Shown: in pieces, positions 34,301-39,592 of the stretch | How the letters are laid out: every line of letters begins with the position of its first letter | Position numbering within the stretch: the stretch's first letter is position 1 | Assembly (NCBI GenBank): GCA_947247005.1 | Contig: OX365946.1 | Coordinates: 49,812,734-49,876,733 of the forward strand | Direction: 5' to 3' | Origin: Spisula solida | Lineage: Eukaryota; Mollusca; Bivalvia; Venerida; Mactridae | Length of the DNA stretch: 64,000 nt | Position numbers and translations under genes: made by a program | Notes under the pieces: model-generated | The model's database searches: none | Told to the model about the DNA's origin: nothing | The model's input: only the letters and a program-made list of their open reading frames with translations

Positions 34301-36567
34301 AAGTTGTTTAATTATTGTCGATTCATGCGTGGAACCTGTGTTGGCCATGGCCCTAACACTTAATAATCCGACAATCTTATTATCTAGACAAGCTGGGTGT
34401 CTCGTTGAGGCACTTTTTTAAAAAAAATTTGACCTTAATAGCTGTGCACAGTGTTAACTGTGTGCATTAGATTGGTTTGACCATCAATCTATTGGTAAAG
34501 GGTTAATTTGGCCACAATACAAACTCGACCACAATACAAAGTTTGAAACTCGGCCTGTTTATTTGGCAGGACAAACTCGGCTGTAAAAGAGATCCTGTTC
34601 TGTCAGTTTCTTATTTTGTCAGTTTCTTGTTTTAAAAAGTAATGAAGGCTGTCATTTATTATATAAAATTATGTGGCTACTAAATTGTAATGTAATGAAC
34701 GCATCGATTTTCATCGGAACAACCAACTGCAAAAATTGACACAATTTGGCTAGTCTCGGGGACTGGACAGTCAGAAATAAAAAAACGACCACTACTGTAT
34801 GAGAAAGCAAGGATACACAAATCGGTATATATAATAGACCTGGTAGTCAAACCATTTCGACGCAATCTATACAGGGATGTCCGTATAAGCGTCGAAACCA
34901 TAAGTGCCCAAAATCCGGTGCATTTTAAATTTTCATGAAATTAGCATTTTAAGCCAAATTCTGTCATTTTTCGGCTCTCTACATGTTAAATACAATAAAA
35001 GAACACGAAACCCGTTGAATACCTGGCCCCAATTCCACGAAAAAACTTAAGTTATTGCTCAGCTGAGACTGCTATTTTAAAAACATATTTTGTTGGGTAA
35101 ATGACATTTATGTATACTTTTATATATTGTTACATCACAGTTAGATGCAAATGTAATAGAGCAATACAAAATAAGTCCGATTTTTACAGAAAATAGTGCT
35201 TTAAAGTTATAAACGTCTAAGGTAAAAACTTAAGTCTGTTATAACAGGCTCAAATACGAAGTATTTTATAGTTCCTTATTGTTGGATTTACATGAGCATT
35301 TCTTACGAAAATCACCTATTAACTCGTTATTTAGCAATAAATAAACAGTTTCTGGTAGCAATCTACATCTCAAGACTATAATTGTCGTCATATAACCAAT
35401 TCTAAATAGCAGTCTCAGCTGAGCAATAACTTAAGTTTTTTCGTGGAATTGGGGCCTGGTAAAATTGGCCGTTATAATCAGAAAAACAATAAAAAACCAG
35501 CGCGCACCGTGTCCGTAAATCTCATGTAAACAGTGCAAGTTTAAAGACCGTTATCCGTACTGACCGGATTCGACCGGAACATTATTCGAATCGTTAAAAC
35601 GAGCCTAAAAAGCGATCACTCGTGGTGTTTTTTGTTTGTTTGTCGTTTTCTAACAAAATCATCTTAATTTCACTACAAATGTTCGTTAATTTTCTGTGTT
35701 TTAGCTTTAATCGAGCTCATTTAAAGGTTCGACTCGATTACTTTTTTGAACGTGTCCGTTTGTTAGAAATCGAGCGCGCCACTTTCTGAGTATTCTGATT
35801 GGTCGATAAGCCAATGACGTTTGACGCAAACAATAACAACCAGAACGATGGCTGAAATTGAGGTCATAATTGTGATATAGTCGTGTTTCAGTTGTCGGAT
35901 GGACACGTTGCTGTGCATTTTTTAAAATGTTATCGGTGTCTATCGCGAGATAAAGGTTCATTCTTCGTATACATGCTATATATTTCATAGTGGTTTGACG
36001 TTTTCATATATTTTTTAAGAGCTGAAAGTGCGCTAAAAAAACGTGCGCCATCTCCGACCGTGTTTTGGTCTAGTTAGTGTCTGTCTGTAGTGGCTGGACC
36101 GTCAGAATTTTAAGCAGCCACTTGCAGACAGCTTATCTGTCTAATAGACCTGGTAAACATTAACAAGTATGACAAAGGATACTCTTGGAAGACGGCGACG
36201 GTGCTGGAGGGTTTAAAGGTTTATTTGCTTCTGGGAATCTTCGGTTACGATAGTGCTCAGCATTGAAGTCATTCTTTATAACAATACAGGCGCGGTCCTC
36301 CTGCTTCTTGAAGGGGTGTGTCACATGATTGGGGCGGGGTACAATATTTCTTGGGTTTGGCAATGGGTGTAACCTTGGCGTAACCATTTTATGGTTATCA
36401 TATGAGAATGTATTTTTATGAGAGTAATTACTTTGATTGTACGGTCGCATAGCATTCCTGGAAACGCGTCCATTTCCTCTGGCTGAAGTCGATGACCGAG
36501 CTCTCGAATTCCGTTTTTCTTCGTCATCGGATATTTCACCTTCCTCCTTAGAACGGCTACTATTCAT
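1156..36567 (-). CDS. ZFC3H1: ZFC3H1 homologue (PAXT RNA-decay scaffold), 22 exons, 3' end outside window
   Basis: Family knowledge: ZFC3H1 is a nuclear scaffold that, with the helicase MTR4 and PABPN1, links polyadenylated nuclear transcripts to the RNA exosome (PAXT connection). Seen here: 22 minus-strand segments with GT-AG borders whose phases all agree, giving about 1,531 codons. Segments resembling the vertebrate protein occur in the same order: N-terminal EEGEISDDEE; a coiled stretch YLSLLEEYKDIK (exon 2); DNYEEVEMDIDSDAESP (exon 7); a proline-rich exon ending LLRSLANRKK (exon 9); GGLDSFLKEARR (exon 11); KHR plus a charged coiled coil (exons 12-15); RFSPYIRTK and the zinc finger C1342-x7-C1350-x4-C1355-x3-H1359 (exons 18-19); and LESAVLASPNDVQLWLKL, the first helical repeat (exon 22). 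Human ZFC3H1 is 1,989 residues, so roughly the last 450, the HAT-repeat region, should lie left of base 1. Exon borders are my manual predictions; a transcript could shift a few. Confidence 0.9.
1465..1765. repeat. Dispersed repeat with (GGAC)n stretch
   Basis: Starts near 'gcgttcaataaacgcttatg', passes through a GGAC microsatellite (about 1683-1718) and ends 'cactatatgcctcccgatc...cgggggcata'. A related copy is at 6722-6990. Its ends are not sharply defined. Confidence 0.7.
2239..2349 (-). CDS. ZFC3H1: ZFC3H1 exon 21
   Basis: VAPHTMLYAQRLLRPKLDEK then QYTKKNDSTFRQTKDES, a basic linker before the helical repeats. Acceptor ttttcag, donor gtatgc, phase 1 to 1. Sequence similarity is weak; splice sites and phase carry the call. 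Confidence 0.8.
2434..2678. mobile_element. MITE with CCCCGATCTCCCGA inverted ends
   Basis: Left end CCCCGATCTCCCGATGCATC and right end, inverted, the same with one mismatch (22-base inverted repeat). CTGG flanks both ends (2430-2433 and 2680-2683, allowing shared bases). The middle is rich in 'tcaa/ttga gat' motifs and has no coding capacity. In the intron between exons 21 and 20. Confidence 0.8.
2866..3067. repeat. MITE-like repeat rich in CCCGA/TCGGG
   Basis: Imperfect inverted ends, 'cctaggtcccactgag' against the complement of 'ctcagttcgacctaga'. The body ('aagcttcggggaagtcacga' and 'gagacatttt') resembles the complement of a stretch near 22935-22965, so it is a dispersed family. Confidence 0.55.
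3155..3256 (-). CDS. ZFC3H1: ZFC3H1 exon 20
   Basis: GDYVDKLISQNRGHLTIDQI then CVLLVSRINEHVKH matches the vertebrate EKYVEKLFGVNKDRMSMDQM and AVLLVSNINESKG. Acceptor gtgttag, donor gtaagt, phase 1 to 1. Confidence 0.93.
3326..4125. mobile_element. MITE with GGCCTGGGGCTA inverted ends
   Basis: A perfect 12-base inverted repeat, GGCCTGGGGCTA at 3326 and TAGCCCCAGGCC at 4114-4125. The left end is itself a small hairpin (about 3326-3349). A run of 16 G lies near 3883-3898. No reading frame. In the intron between exons 20 and 19. Confidence 0.6.
4506..4627 (-). CDS. ZFC3H1: ZFC3H1 exon 19 (zinc-finger histidine)
   Basis: Begins with QHHSQYLPTEREILLDIVAY, so its first His completes C-x7-C-x4-C-x3-H; the vertebrate counterpart is WQHIQDYTLSRKQLFQDILSYN. 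Ends ...KNTPPKKVSKVM. Acceptor attgcag, donor gtatgt, phase 2 to 1. Confidence 0.92.
4916..4978. repeat. 31-bp tandem duplication
   Basis: Two head-to-tail copies of 'cctgggaagagacagttgtt' plus 'tgatacc', with a few differences. Intronic. Confidence 0.7.
5199..5330 (-). CDS. ZFC3H1: ZFC3H1 exon 18 (zinc finger, first part)
   Basis: Residues about 1313-1356. FSPYIRTKAG matches the vertebrate FSPYYRTKEK. LCRYDLQGICNDDACKG then carries the three cysteines of the family zinc finger (vertebrate CRFDLTGTCNDDDCQWQH). The codon for the Gly before Gln-His is split across the intron. Acceptor attgtag, donor gtaagt, phase 2 to 2. Confidence 0.95.
5870..6225. mobile_element. hAT-like MITE beside exon 17
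   Basis: Inverted ends CAGGGGTGTGGAA(T/A)T; the direct repeat ATACC flanks both sides (5865-5869 and 6226-6230). CAGGGGTG-type ends are common in hAT elements, which usually duplicate 8 bases, so the class is tentative. Both halves carry 'gggcaagtagattttt'-type motifs. It ends 12 bases from the exon 17 border. Confidence 0.75.
6238..6314 (-). CDS. ZFC3H1: ZFC3H1 exon 17
   Basis: Residues about 1288-1312: TSTVKPSSESAAFTYKSPLL then CFKAYR, matching the vertebrate MEVKPCPFRPYHSPLLVFKS. I chose the acceptor gagacag before ACTTCT because it is phase 0. A rival acceptor 11 bases downstream (ttctacag) would open with a stop after exon 16. Donor gtattg, phase 2 out. A hAT-like MITE lies 12 bases downstream of the exon end. 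Confidence 0.85.
6379..6672. mobile_element. 'AGTCCCCTACCGGTTTT' MITE, copy A
   Basis: Begins with a degraded leader ending 'aatacagaagtcccctatcc', shares 'gtttctgttgcaatagcaac' with copies B-D, contains a gacgg/gatgg stretch, and ends 'ccctccggttgaaaaccagt' plus 'agaggtcc'. The most diverged of four copies in ZFC3H1 introns. Confidence 0.7.
6722..6990. repeat. Second copy of the 1465-1765 repeat
   Basis: Shares 'gcgttcaataaaagcttatg', 'gtggaagccttgtccataaa' and 'caatcactatatgcctccg' with the first copy, in the same orientation. Confidence 0.7.
7062..7160 (-). CDS. ZFC3H1: ZFC3H1 exon 16
   Basis: 33 codons, phase 0 at both ends: KSRVDNDLKVLSHYSTCNRV then TEECPALCYKPKQ. Only this frame is open. 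Acceptor atttcag, donor gtatgc. Similarity to vertebrate ZFC3H1 is weak here; support is the splice sites, the open frame and the phase match. Confidence 0.72.
7215..7363 (-). mobile_element. tRNA-headed SINE (family A), copy 1
   Basis: The minus strand reads as a tRNA-like head: 7-base acceptor stem GCCTCCG, A-box-like TAGCTTAATGGTTAGC, a loop with TCTAATC, B box GGTTCAAATCC. A tail 'tgccatatttcagcataaag' to 'ctcggcattt' follows. The same head and tail recur at 49503-49652. The tail and imperfect anticodon arm show a SINE, not a working tRNA. Confidence 0.75.
7400..7645 (+). mobile_element. SINE-like repeat (family B), copy 1
   Basis: B-box-like 'ggttcgatccctgtc', then 'ccactgcttaatttctctga' and 'gcaagaataatccaca', shared almost word for word with 21668-21900. 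Confidence 0.65.
7801..8081. mobile_element. 'AGTCCCCTACCGGTTTT' MITE, copy B
   Basis: Leader 'acaagtaattaagaattgca', then 'agtcccctaccggtttt' at 7833, the shared 'gttgccatagcaaccac' body, a gacggactgact microsatellite, and an inverted end 'aaaaacaggtagggcact'. It finishes about 22 bases from the exon 15 donor. Confidence 0.8.
8103..8735 (-). CDS. ZFC3H1: ZFC3H1 exon 15 (long charged coiled coil)
   Basis: 211 codons, phase 0 at both ends, residues about 1044-1254. A Glu/Lys-rich helix (for example KKLALEYEIKLKEMKRKHAE) matches the vertebrate LQKLEYEYALKIQKLKEARA. SKRRRSLLELNPSRKPDLK matches RERRRSFLESNYFTKPNLK. Acceptor cttgtag, donor gtatat. A MITE copy ends 25 bases from the donor. Confidence 0.93.
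9102..9773. mobile_element. hAT-like MITE with CAGGGC ends
   Basis: Ends CAGGGCTTCCTCTGGAG and, inverted, CAGGGCCTCCTCTGAAG; TTCATA flanks both sides (9096-9101 and 9774-9779). Near each end is a direct repeat 'tagctttcgcca..a.attcg' (9129 and 9679). No transposase frame. Confidence 0.75.
9871..10050 (-). CDS. ZFC3H1: ZFC3H1 exon 14
   Basis: 60 codons, phase 0 at both ends: ARLVKDRLLKKKTEFENMQK and onward, a basic helix continuing the coiled coil, then a Thr/Asn-rich linker (SNSRIVHPTNSPIKQATNRP). Acceptor ctctag, donor gtaagt. A MITE ends about 100 bases downstream of the donor. Confidence 0.82.
10186..10665. repeat. 'gggcccaaagggcc / gctcacctg' dispersed repeat, copy 1
   Basis: Starts 'aagagggcccaaagggccat', 'aggtcgctcacctgtc', then degenerate units of 'gacctagtttttgaccccag' and 'atgacccaatatcgaacttg', and ends with GGACGGACGA and 'aaaaagctaaaaagg'. 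Copies also at 30033-31138 and 59345-59925. Confidence 0.75.
11115..11289 (-). CDS. ZFC3H1: ZFC3H1 exon 13 (coiled coil; acceptor copied in adjacent array)
   Basis: Residues about 925-983: ESITKDQAVLTNLVTIASKY, then a heptad-like helix VKQLKEQLSAAEKVTAANKV ending KKQ. It aligns with the vertebrate LLMKDESVLKNLVQQ and KLTEQLQATEKILNVN. The predicted acceptor is ttattttag followed by AGAAAGTAT. This acceptor and the first exon bases recur 18 more times upstream at exact 51-base steps. Donor gtttgt, phase 2 to 0. Confidence 0.88.
11273..12232 (-). repeat. 51-bp tandem array built from the exon 13 splice acceptor
   Basis: Nineteen occurrences of 'ccttgg' at exact 51-base steps, from 11273 (inside exon 13) to 12191, with no insertion or deletion. 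On the minus strand each unit reads ttgttgttattttag | AGAAAGTATTACCAAGG, which is the exon 13 acceptor and exon start, followed by about 19 bases of linker. The frame encodes ESITKVKVLTLNCCYFR per unit. Two units carry a TGA (11400-11402 and 11859-11861). Variant units recur in the same order at 8-9-unit distance, showing that blocks of units were duplicated. Confidence 0.95.
12596..13075. repeat. 66-bp tandem array, about 7 copies
   Basis: Unit 'ttcctgggtacatggttgtt' ... 'gagacagtcgtagtgcatgg'. Two units carry a 5-base 'ctgtt' insertion, which breaks the plus-strand frame. In ZFC3H1 intron 12, about 360 bases from the 51-bp array. No sign of coding function. Confidence 0.9.
13197..13290 (-). 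mobile_element. tRNA-like SINE head
   Basis: The minus strand reads 'tgccactgtggtccagtgga' ... 'ccttggttcaaatcccacgt', with A-box-like and B-box (GGTTCAAATCC) motifs about 45 bases apart. The arms do not fold well enough for a true tRNA. Confidence 0.5.
13325..13443 (-). CDS. ZFC3H1: ZFC3H1 exon 12
   Basis: Residues about 886-924. TPSVPTMVKTADSAKMLEMK then RKQALVSQVRQDEVNLVKHR, start of the central coiled coil; the vertebrate counterpart ends ...SKLKKHR. Acceptor atttcag, donor gtaaga. It ends in phase 2 (CAT AG), which requires the next exon to begin with A; exon 13 does. Confidence 0.87.
13544..14003. mobile_element. 'AGTCCCCTACCGGTTTT' MITE, copy C, internally duplicated
   Basis: Leader 'acaagtaattgaaaattgca', 'agtcccctaccggtttgag' at 13577 and inverted end 'aaaaaccggtaggggact' (to 13999). 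The 'gttgccatagcaaccacaat' to 'tagcttggaaactg' segment occurs twice (about 13612 and 13780), so this copy is longer than B and D. A gactgacg microsatellite is near the end. Confidence 0.85.
14228..14377 (-). CDS. ZFC3H1: ZFC3H1 exon 11
   Basis: 50 codons, phase 0 at both ends. VIINLQDDSSEEEDLV followed by LLGGLDSFLKEARRSSE aligns with the vertebrate VVVTLNDSDDSESDGEAS and FGGLESMIKEARRTAE. The acidic patch preceded by hydrophobic residues resembles a SUMO-interacting motif (inference). Acceptor ttatag, donor gtattg. Confidence 0.92.
14680..14895 (+). mobile_element. SINE-like repeat
   Basis: B-box-like 'ggttttgattcccgattgca' after a possible tRNA-like start, then a non-coding tail ending near the run 'taaacccaaataaacaaaca'. 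A single copy in the window, so tentative. Confidence 0.4.
14981..15097 (-). CDS. ZFC3H1: ZFC3H1 exon 10
   Basis: 39 codons, phase 0 at both ends: EKTGTESPLTLSRSGSPDSI then SSLKSAKSSSYKPYQYYNT. Ser-rich and probably disordered. Acceptor tttacag, donor gtatgt. Confidence 0.78.
15803..16669 (-). CDS. ZFC3H1: ZFC3H1 exon 9 (proline-rich, with 42-bp coding repeats)
   Basis: 289 codons, phase 0 at both ends, residues about 508-796; the longest exon. It opens with SVQPVVEAYDPVAGWSM, then four copies of a 14-residue repeat (TGTPYTDTTIQVPQ type, 42 bases each), then a proline tract (VVPPPPPPPPPLPCEPPPQP), a Ser/Asn-rich stretch, and EEEEAMLRAQLLRSLANRKK. The last part matches the vertebrate EEEEEMLLREELLKSLANKR, and the proline tract sits where vertebrate ZFC3H1 also has one. 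Acceptor gttacag, donor gtaagt. Confidence 0.92.
16446..16617 (-). repeat. 42-bp repeats inside ZFC3H1 exon 9
   Basis: Four copies of a 42-base unit ('gtaccagtctggggtacctg' and onward on the plus strand), encoding 14-residue units TGTPYTDTT(I/L)QVPQ, the first copy ending differently (MTGTPYTD). Differences are few and most are silent or I/L, so expansion is recent or conserved. Confidence 0.92.
16826..17822. repeat. 24-bp tandem array, about 41 copies
   Basis: Unit 'aatgtatttatgtgccatgt' plus 'gtga', with variants (catttatg, ggcatg, cccatg, tcatgagtt). The last quarter mixes two unit types and has a few indels. Several frames are open on both strands, a by-product of the 24-base period. It lies in ZFC3H1 intron 8, about 150 bases from exon 9. 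Confidence 0.95.
18067..18131 (-). CDS. ZFC3H1: ZFC3H1 exon 8
   Basis: 22 residues, VNAVEELQFEPDFYNAMQPM plus YS. Acceptor atttcag, donor gtaagt, phase 1 to 0. A small exon supported mainly by good splice sites and by phases matching both neighbours. Confidence 0.78.
18488..18657. mobile_element. Small Tigger-like MITE
   Basis: Inverted ends CAGTGAAGTTCCGCTAATAA and, inverted, CAGTACAGTTCCGCTTATAA. Internal 'ggtcttaatagcg' and 'tattagcgga' motifs. CAGT ends suggest the pogo/Tigger group; TA duplication is not clear. Confidence 0.65.
18781..18868 (-). CDS. ZFC3H1: ZFC3H1 exon 7
   Basis: Residues about 457-485. Contains QDNYEEVEMDIDSDAESP, one of the clearest matches in the gene (vertebrate YDNYEEVAMDTDSETSSPAP). 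Acceptor gtttcag, donor gtatag, phase 0 to 1. Confidence 0.92.
19025..19330. repeat. Dispersed repeat shared with 32300-32480
   Basis: Shares 'ccaacctccatg..taaagttaga', 'gggc.aa.c.ttcttgag.aatt' and 'ggtctactgacc.ac' patterns with 32330-32480 and ends in a microsatellite-like 'gacacacacacagagac'. Confidence 0.55.
19471..19862 (-). CDS. ZFC3H1: ZFC3H1 exon 6
   Basis: Residues about 326-456. A long Arg/Ser-rich stretch is followed by TLDDPKEQVARFLSLIGDNR, matching the vertebrate NQEEQYNRFMKLVGGKRR. Acceptor ttgtag, donor gtaaat, phase 1 to 0. A 7.1 kb intron separates it from exon 5 and holds a LINE fragment and the large inverted repeat. Confidence 0.87.
21668..21900 (+). mobile_element. SINE-like repeat (family B), copy 2
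   Basis: tRNA-like head 'gcagtgacctagaggtaggg' ... 'ccatgttcaatccccgtc' (B box), followed by 'ccactgctcaaatttctctg', 'agcaagaataacccaca' as in 7400-7645. The head is better preserved here. Confidence 0.7.
22655..23640. repeat. CCCGA/TCGGG-rich segment
   Basis: Less AT-rich than its surroundings, with a (T/C)CCCGA or TCGGG(A/G) motif every few tens of bases. A stretch 'gacatacccgaagtttcc' is related by reverse complement to 2950-2980. Short frames here do not look like genes. Confidence 0.5.
25879..26048. mobile_element. Fold-back MITE, about 72-bp arms
   Basis: Arms 'gaaataaaaactctgttctt' ... 'cgttcggatgcggaaaatta' and its near-perfect reverse complement, separated by about 22 bases. A distantly related fold-back, with 'gttcggatgcg', is at 40262-40377. 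Confidence 0.85.
26189..26830 (-). mobile_element. 5'-truncated LINE fragment (reverse-transcriptase C terminus)
   Basis: The minus strand encodes about 123 residues with FFRKSLSYSGPTIWNNIPIH and IRSAETLAKFKQSYLQWH, the hallmark C-terminal end of non-LTR (jockey/CR1-type) reverse-transcriptase ORFs. The 3' end carries TAAG/CTTA-type repeats (26189-26210 on the plus strand). The frame is intact over this piece; the rest of the ORF is missing. Intronic. Confidence 0.88.
26958..27084 (-). CDS. ZFC3H1: ZFC3H1 exon 5
   Basis: Residues about 284-325, starting TESVDKRPREKGKSSAASGS, Ser/Lys/Arg-rich and probably disordered. Acceptor cttccag, donor gtaagc, phase 0 to 1, consistent with exon 6. A LINE fragment begins 130 bases downstream of the donor. 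Confidence 0.75.
27285..27530. repeat. Fragment of the 'gacctagtttttgacc' repeat
   Basis: Contains 'agtgacatagtttttaaccc', 'ttcataaagatccgctgatt' and 'gaccttgaccccagatg', the internal unit of the 10186 family without its ends. Confidence 0.5.
28467..28637 (-). CDS. ZFC3H1: ZFC3H1 exon 4
   Basis: 57 codons, phase 0 at both ends. An acidic run (GGDDDDDEELDELELRRNAL) leads into a helix, like the vertebrate GEDEEELSELQLRLLALQSA. Acceptor tatatag, donor gtacct. A MITE copy begins about 40 bases upstream of its acceptor. Confidence 0.88.
28649..28893. mobile_element. 'AGTCCCCTACCGGTTTT' MITE, copy D
   Basis: Leader 'caagtaattaagaattgcaa', 'agtaccctaccggtttt' at 28678, inverted end 'aaaaaccggtaggggact' to 28890. 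Its internal body is shorter than copy C. It starts about a dozen bases upstream of the exon 4 acceptor on the transcribed strand. Confidence 0.85.
29046..29099. repeat. Perfect 23-bp hairpin with 8-base loop
   Basis: Arm 'catggtcatctagtgacctg' plus 'gta' (29046-29068), loop tcatcccg, and an exact reverse complement (29077-29099). In a ZFC3H1 intron. Confidence 0.95.
29150..29955. repeat. 'acaagagctgtccac' long repeat, copy 1
   Basis: Starts 'acaagagctgtccactaaca', 'tgctccactaatcgcagcgc' and ends 'ctacgaatagtggagctaaa', which is roughly the inverse of the start. The interior is made of about four degenerate units ('ggttggggtcatgatgg', 'aagtatgcaaa', 'gaggttaaaaaacctgt', 'aaaagggggcataatttcaa'). 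Confidence 0.75.
30033..31138. repeat. 'gggcccaaagggcc / gctcacctg' repeat, copy 2, internally expanded
   Basis: Left end 'caagagggcccaaagggccc', 'taggtcgctcacctgtcg'; right end 'gctcactctttgtgacaggt', 'gagctaaaa', so the ends are imperfect inverses. The interior duplicates a unit with a 'cagtggggtttgaacc' B-box-like motif (30424 and 30734). Confidence 0.8.
31356..31456 (-). CDS. ZFC3H1: ZFC3H1 exon 3
   Basis: Residues about 193-226 (VTIESPDRHDETKLTSADNS and onward to PLEEKST). Acceptor ttttcag, donor gtttgt. Phase 1 in, phase 0 out, which fits exons 2 and 4. Low-complexity, no domain; the phase fit is the main support. Confidence 0.75.
31548..32490. repeat. 'acaagagctgtccac' long repeat, copy 2
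   Basis: Nearly identical start to copy 1 ('gctgtccacgaacagcgcgc') and the same tandem interior. The right end is replaced by the 19025-type repeat and 'cccctcatcaaagatggggg'. Same orientation as copy 1, about 2.4 kb apart, in neighbouring introns on either side of exon 3. Confidence 0.75.
32905..33096 (-). CDS. ZFC3H1: ZFC3H1 exon 2
   Basis: Residues about 129-192, phase 1 at both ends. Contains DDEVDDYLSLLEEYKDIKGR followed by LATIKLQEEML, a short coiled coil matching the vertebrate segment FEDLLLKYKQIQLELECI. Acceptor atcaaaag, donor gtaagt. It lies 3.1 kb downstream of exon 1 across a repeat-rich intron. Confidence 0.85.
33097..35021. other. Intron 1, left part: no gene seen
   Basis: AT-rich intron sequence of ZFC3H1. 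I see no exon with splice borders and phase, no tandem array and no clear transposon ends. A short GAGAT-rich stretch is at 34093-34145. Confidence 0.5.
35027..35454. mobile_element. MITE with about 50-bp inverted ends (CCCCAATTCCACG)
   Basis: The left 'ccccaattccacgaaaaaac', 'ttaagttattgctcagctga', 'gactgctattt' is matched exactly in reverse complement at the right end (35404-35454). CCTGG flanks both sides (35022-35026 and 35455-35459), a likely target duplication. No coding content. In ZFC3H1 intron 1. Confidence 0.9.
36183..36567 (-). CDS. ZFC3H1: ZFC3H1 exon 1 (start codon)
   Basis: Residues 1-128, starting MNSSRSKEEGEISDDEEKRN. The acidic EEGEISDDEE block is the counterpart of the EEGELEDGEISDDD block at the vertebrate N terminus, which supports this ATG. 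The remainder is basic, Ser/Asn/Pro-rich and probably disordered. The predicted donor is gtatcc after ...PSSK (phase 1). Reading past this donor soon reaches a stop, as expected for intron. Confidence 0.85.
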
Positions 36568-39500
36568 GTTGTACGTTTATTAGTATTTTGTTAAAGTGTT
36601 TTTTGACATATTTTTACACACTGTAGAAGTTACATAGTCAATATAACTTGACTTTACTTACAAACAAATATTTCGTCGCAGTCAGTGGTATAGCGTTTTA
36701 TCAACTATCCCGTGATATTCGCTCAAGAGTGGATAAAACCTCACAACCCGTCCAAAGATCTTTGCCCGTTCTTAGACTAAAAACTGAACATCGTCGGTGC
36801 TCATATTATATCTTAGTAGTAGTTACATTATGCGTAACACACCCTGAATTTTACATTTCATAAAATAGGTTTTTTCTAAACTAATAAAAGGCAACCTTTT
36901 TCATCATTAGCCTGTAGGGTTTTATACACAAAAACATGTCTCGCACAAATGGCGATAACTTCGGCAATATTCATCTGACCTAATATTCCTGAAAAGAAGC
37001 ACAACTAGGTTTGGTACCGACTAATCATGTAAAGTTTCATTAAAATAAAGAGAACAAGTGGGACAAACGTATTTGTGACCATTAATGGGCATGAAAGTGT
37101 CGTGACTCTGGCAACAATCGTCTAAAAATAAAGTCCTGAAATGCAAAACTAAGCTCAACTGGTACCAACAGTGCATAGTGAAGTTTCATTGAAATCCGAC
37201 CAGTGGTTAAGGAGAGCGGACATTCTTATTTTTTACCATTAAAGGACCATAACTCAGGGAATAATCGTCATAATTCTGGCAAAAGTTGTCCAAAATTAAG
37301 ATCCTGTGAATATGCAAAGGCTTTCCAGCATTCCTAGGTTTTCATTTTTTTTAGTTTTTCCTAGTTGTGTCTAAAATCTTCTAATAATCAGTTATTCATA
37401 AATTTGGCATTTTTTCCGATAAAGTAAAACTGTCATTGAATATGTTTTGGAGATTTTGTTTTAAAATAAGACCTTCAGGGCGTGAGCTGACAGTAATTGG
37501 TGTTCTTTGTGTGATCTGGTGTCACTGGTGCATATATAGTCTTGCCTTCTCAGTTGGGTTATATATGCTCTATGATGACTATGTAGTTGACTGAAGAAGA
37601 AAACTTAGTCAGATTAACAGTCCTGTAGTATGACATGCGTACGGTTACTGTGGTCATTAGGTACTGAAAAGTTAATAATAACAACTCATAGTTTTCGTCT
37701 CAACCTTCCTAGGTTTTTCTAGATTGTTTCCTAGTTTTTTTGGTAAAATTTTCCTAGTTTTCTTCAGTATTTTTTCCAATGATGCTGCTAGAAATCTTGT
37801 ATGTACAACTAGGCTTGGTCTACCAACCATTAACGTGAAGTTTCATTGACAAGCGAGGACAACATAAATATTTAACCATAAAAGGGCCATTACTCCGGTC
37901 TAGATTTGTGGTCAAAATCCAATGAGACACATTAACATGGAAGGCATGGGCCAGACACAAAAATGCTAATAACAGATTTGCCAACACATTTGCTGAACAC
38001 TGCACATGATGTGGTGATCATTTGTGACAAGTTATTTTATAGTCAAATGAATATATACGAAAGCCAAGGACTGGGCACAAAAAAATCCTTACATACGCCT
38101 TGGTCATGTCTCTAAAAATGTACATTGAAGTTGAGGCCTGTATGTTGTCAGCTCTTCACATGATCATGCAATATAGGTGATTTGCAACAGGTAATTACAA
38201 GACGCACTCATGATTGAGTCATCATTATGAAAGTTATTGACGAGACACGCACAATTTTATGAGGAAGGAAAGACAGACATCCCCGGTAGTTATTACAATA
38301 TGGTACTCACAAAAACGTGTAGACAATACCAAAATTAATGCCTCGACTTTCAATGTGTCGTAACTCTTTGATGTGATATAGGTGGTTCAAGAATTGAACC
38401 GAGCTCCACATTGGTGATAAAAATGATATGTGCAAGTTTGGCTATCGGTGATGTACTCGTATCTTTTCTTGTCTTAAAAAGTTAAAATTGCGATTTAGCT
38501 ATTATGGTGATTACTAGTTATATATTTTTATGCAAACAGTGCAGAAGCTACTGCATTTAAACTTATATACATCTAGTTGTAAAATATCCCTAATAGGGGA
38601 TCACAGTTATATTACAAATGCCTTTAACCAAAATAATATTATGCGCCCACCCCAAAATTAATCAGAGCATTAATTTTGAGAGGCATTTCTAATATACATG
38701 TATGATTTGCACATTTTAGGGGAAGGTTCTTCTGCATTTTATATAGGTAATAACACTACATGATTAAATCGCAATTTTAATATCGGTAAATAACGTAACA
38801 TGTACATAATTCCTTGTAGTGTCTGTAATTAGGATATCCTCATTTAATAACGCGATATCGTATTTTTTTAACTAAACTGACTTATGTGTAGGAAAGATTG
38901 ATTAACAAACACGCACAATGATTTTTCAATCAGATAAATAATAAAAACAATATTTGACGTTGGGTCAGGTGAGGCGCTTTTAAAGTCCGTGAGTGTATAT
39001 CACAAAGGGAATCAAACAGGCATTACACTGGTTGACTATACATGTGTGTTTTTCTTAAAATTTTAGCAAGTCGATAGTTTTTTTTAGATTTATTTATTTA
39101 CAAATTTAGGCCTAAAACACATGCACAAACTATATACATACAAATAATGTTATACATGTATACGAATGGAAACAAATCAATAAGAAACCACTATAAATAA
39201 CTAGAATTGTCAACGAATGGTGACAAATAATACCTACACAGCACTGCATATATGTCACAGAAACCAAGTTTTCACGTAAGCTTTTAATAATCACTGTTTA
39301 ATCTTCTCAGTAAACTCAACAAAATATCGCATTCATAACAAAAGTTGTGGAGCGGAAAATGATATTCTATATTTATTAATAGTGACTTTTGCCAGGCCCA
39401 GTTTCATTCCCGAATGTATTCACACAAGCTGCATTATACTACAGCAAGTTTCATCACAATATCTCACCCCTAACTAAAGTTCAGTCCGAAATCCAACAGA

Positions 39501-39590
39501 CTGATAAGCTCACACCTATATACCACACATTTTGTTTTACGGGATATAGTAAAATAAAACAAGTCTACACTACAAAGCTAACATATACTG
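36568..39590. other. Intergenic region between GTSF1-like and ZFC3H1
   Basis: Contains the unseen promoter and 5' leader of ZFC3H1 near 36570-36700 (no TATA box stands out). Old dispersed repeats follow at about 36900-37320 and 37790-37900 ('aagtttcattgaaatccgac', 'aaagggccattactccgg'). A 15-base inverted pair 'taaaattgcgattta' lies at about 38484 and 38765 and encloses a weak hairpin, possibly a MITE. No host exon recognised. Confidence 0.5.
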
Positions 39591-39592
39591 GG

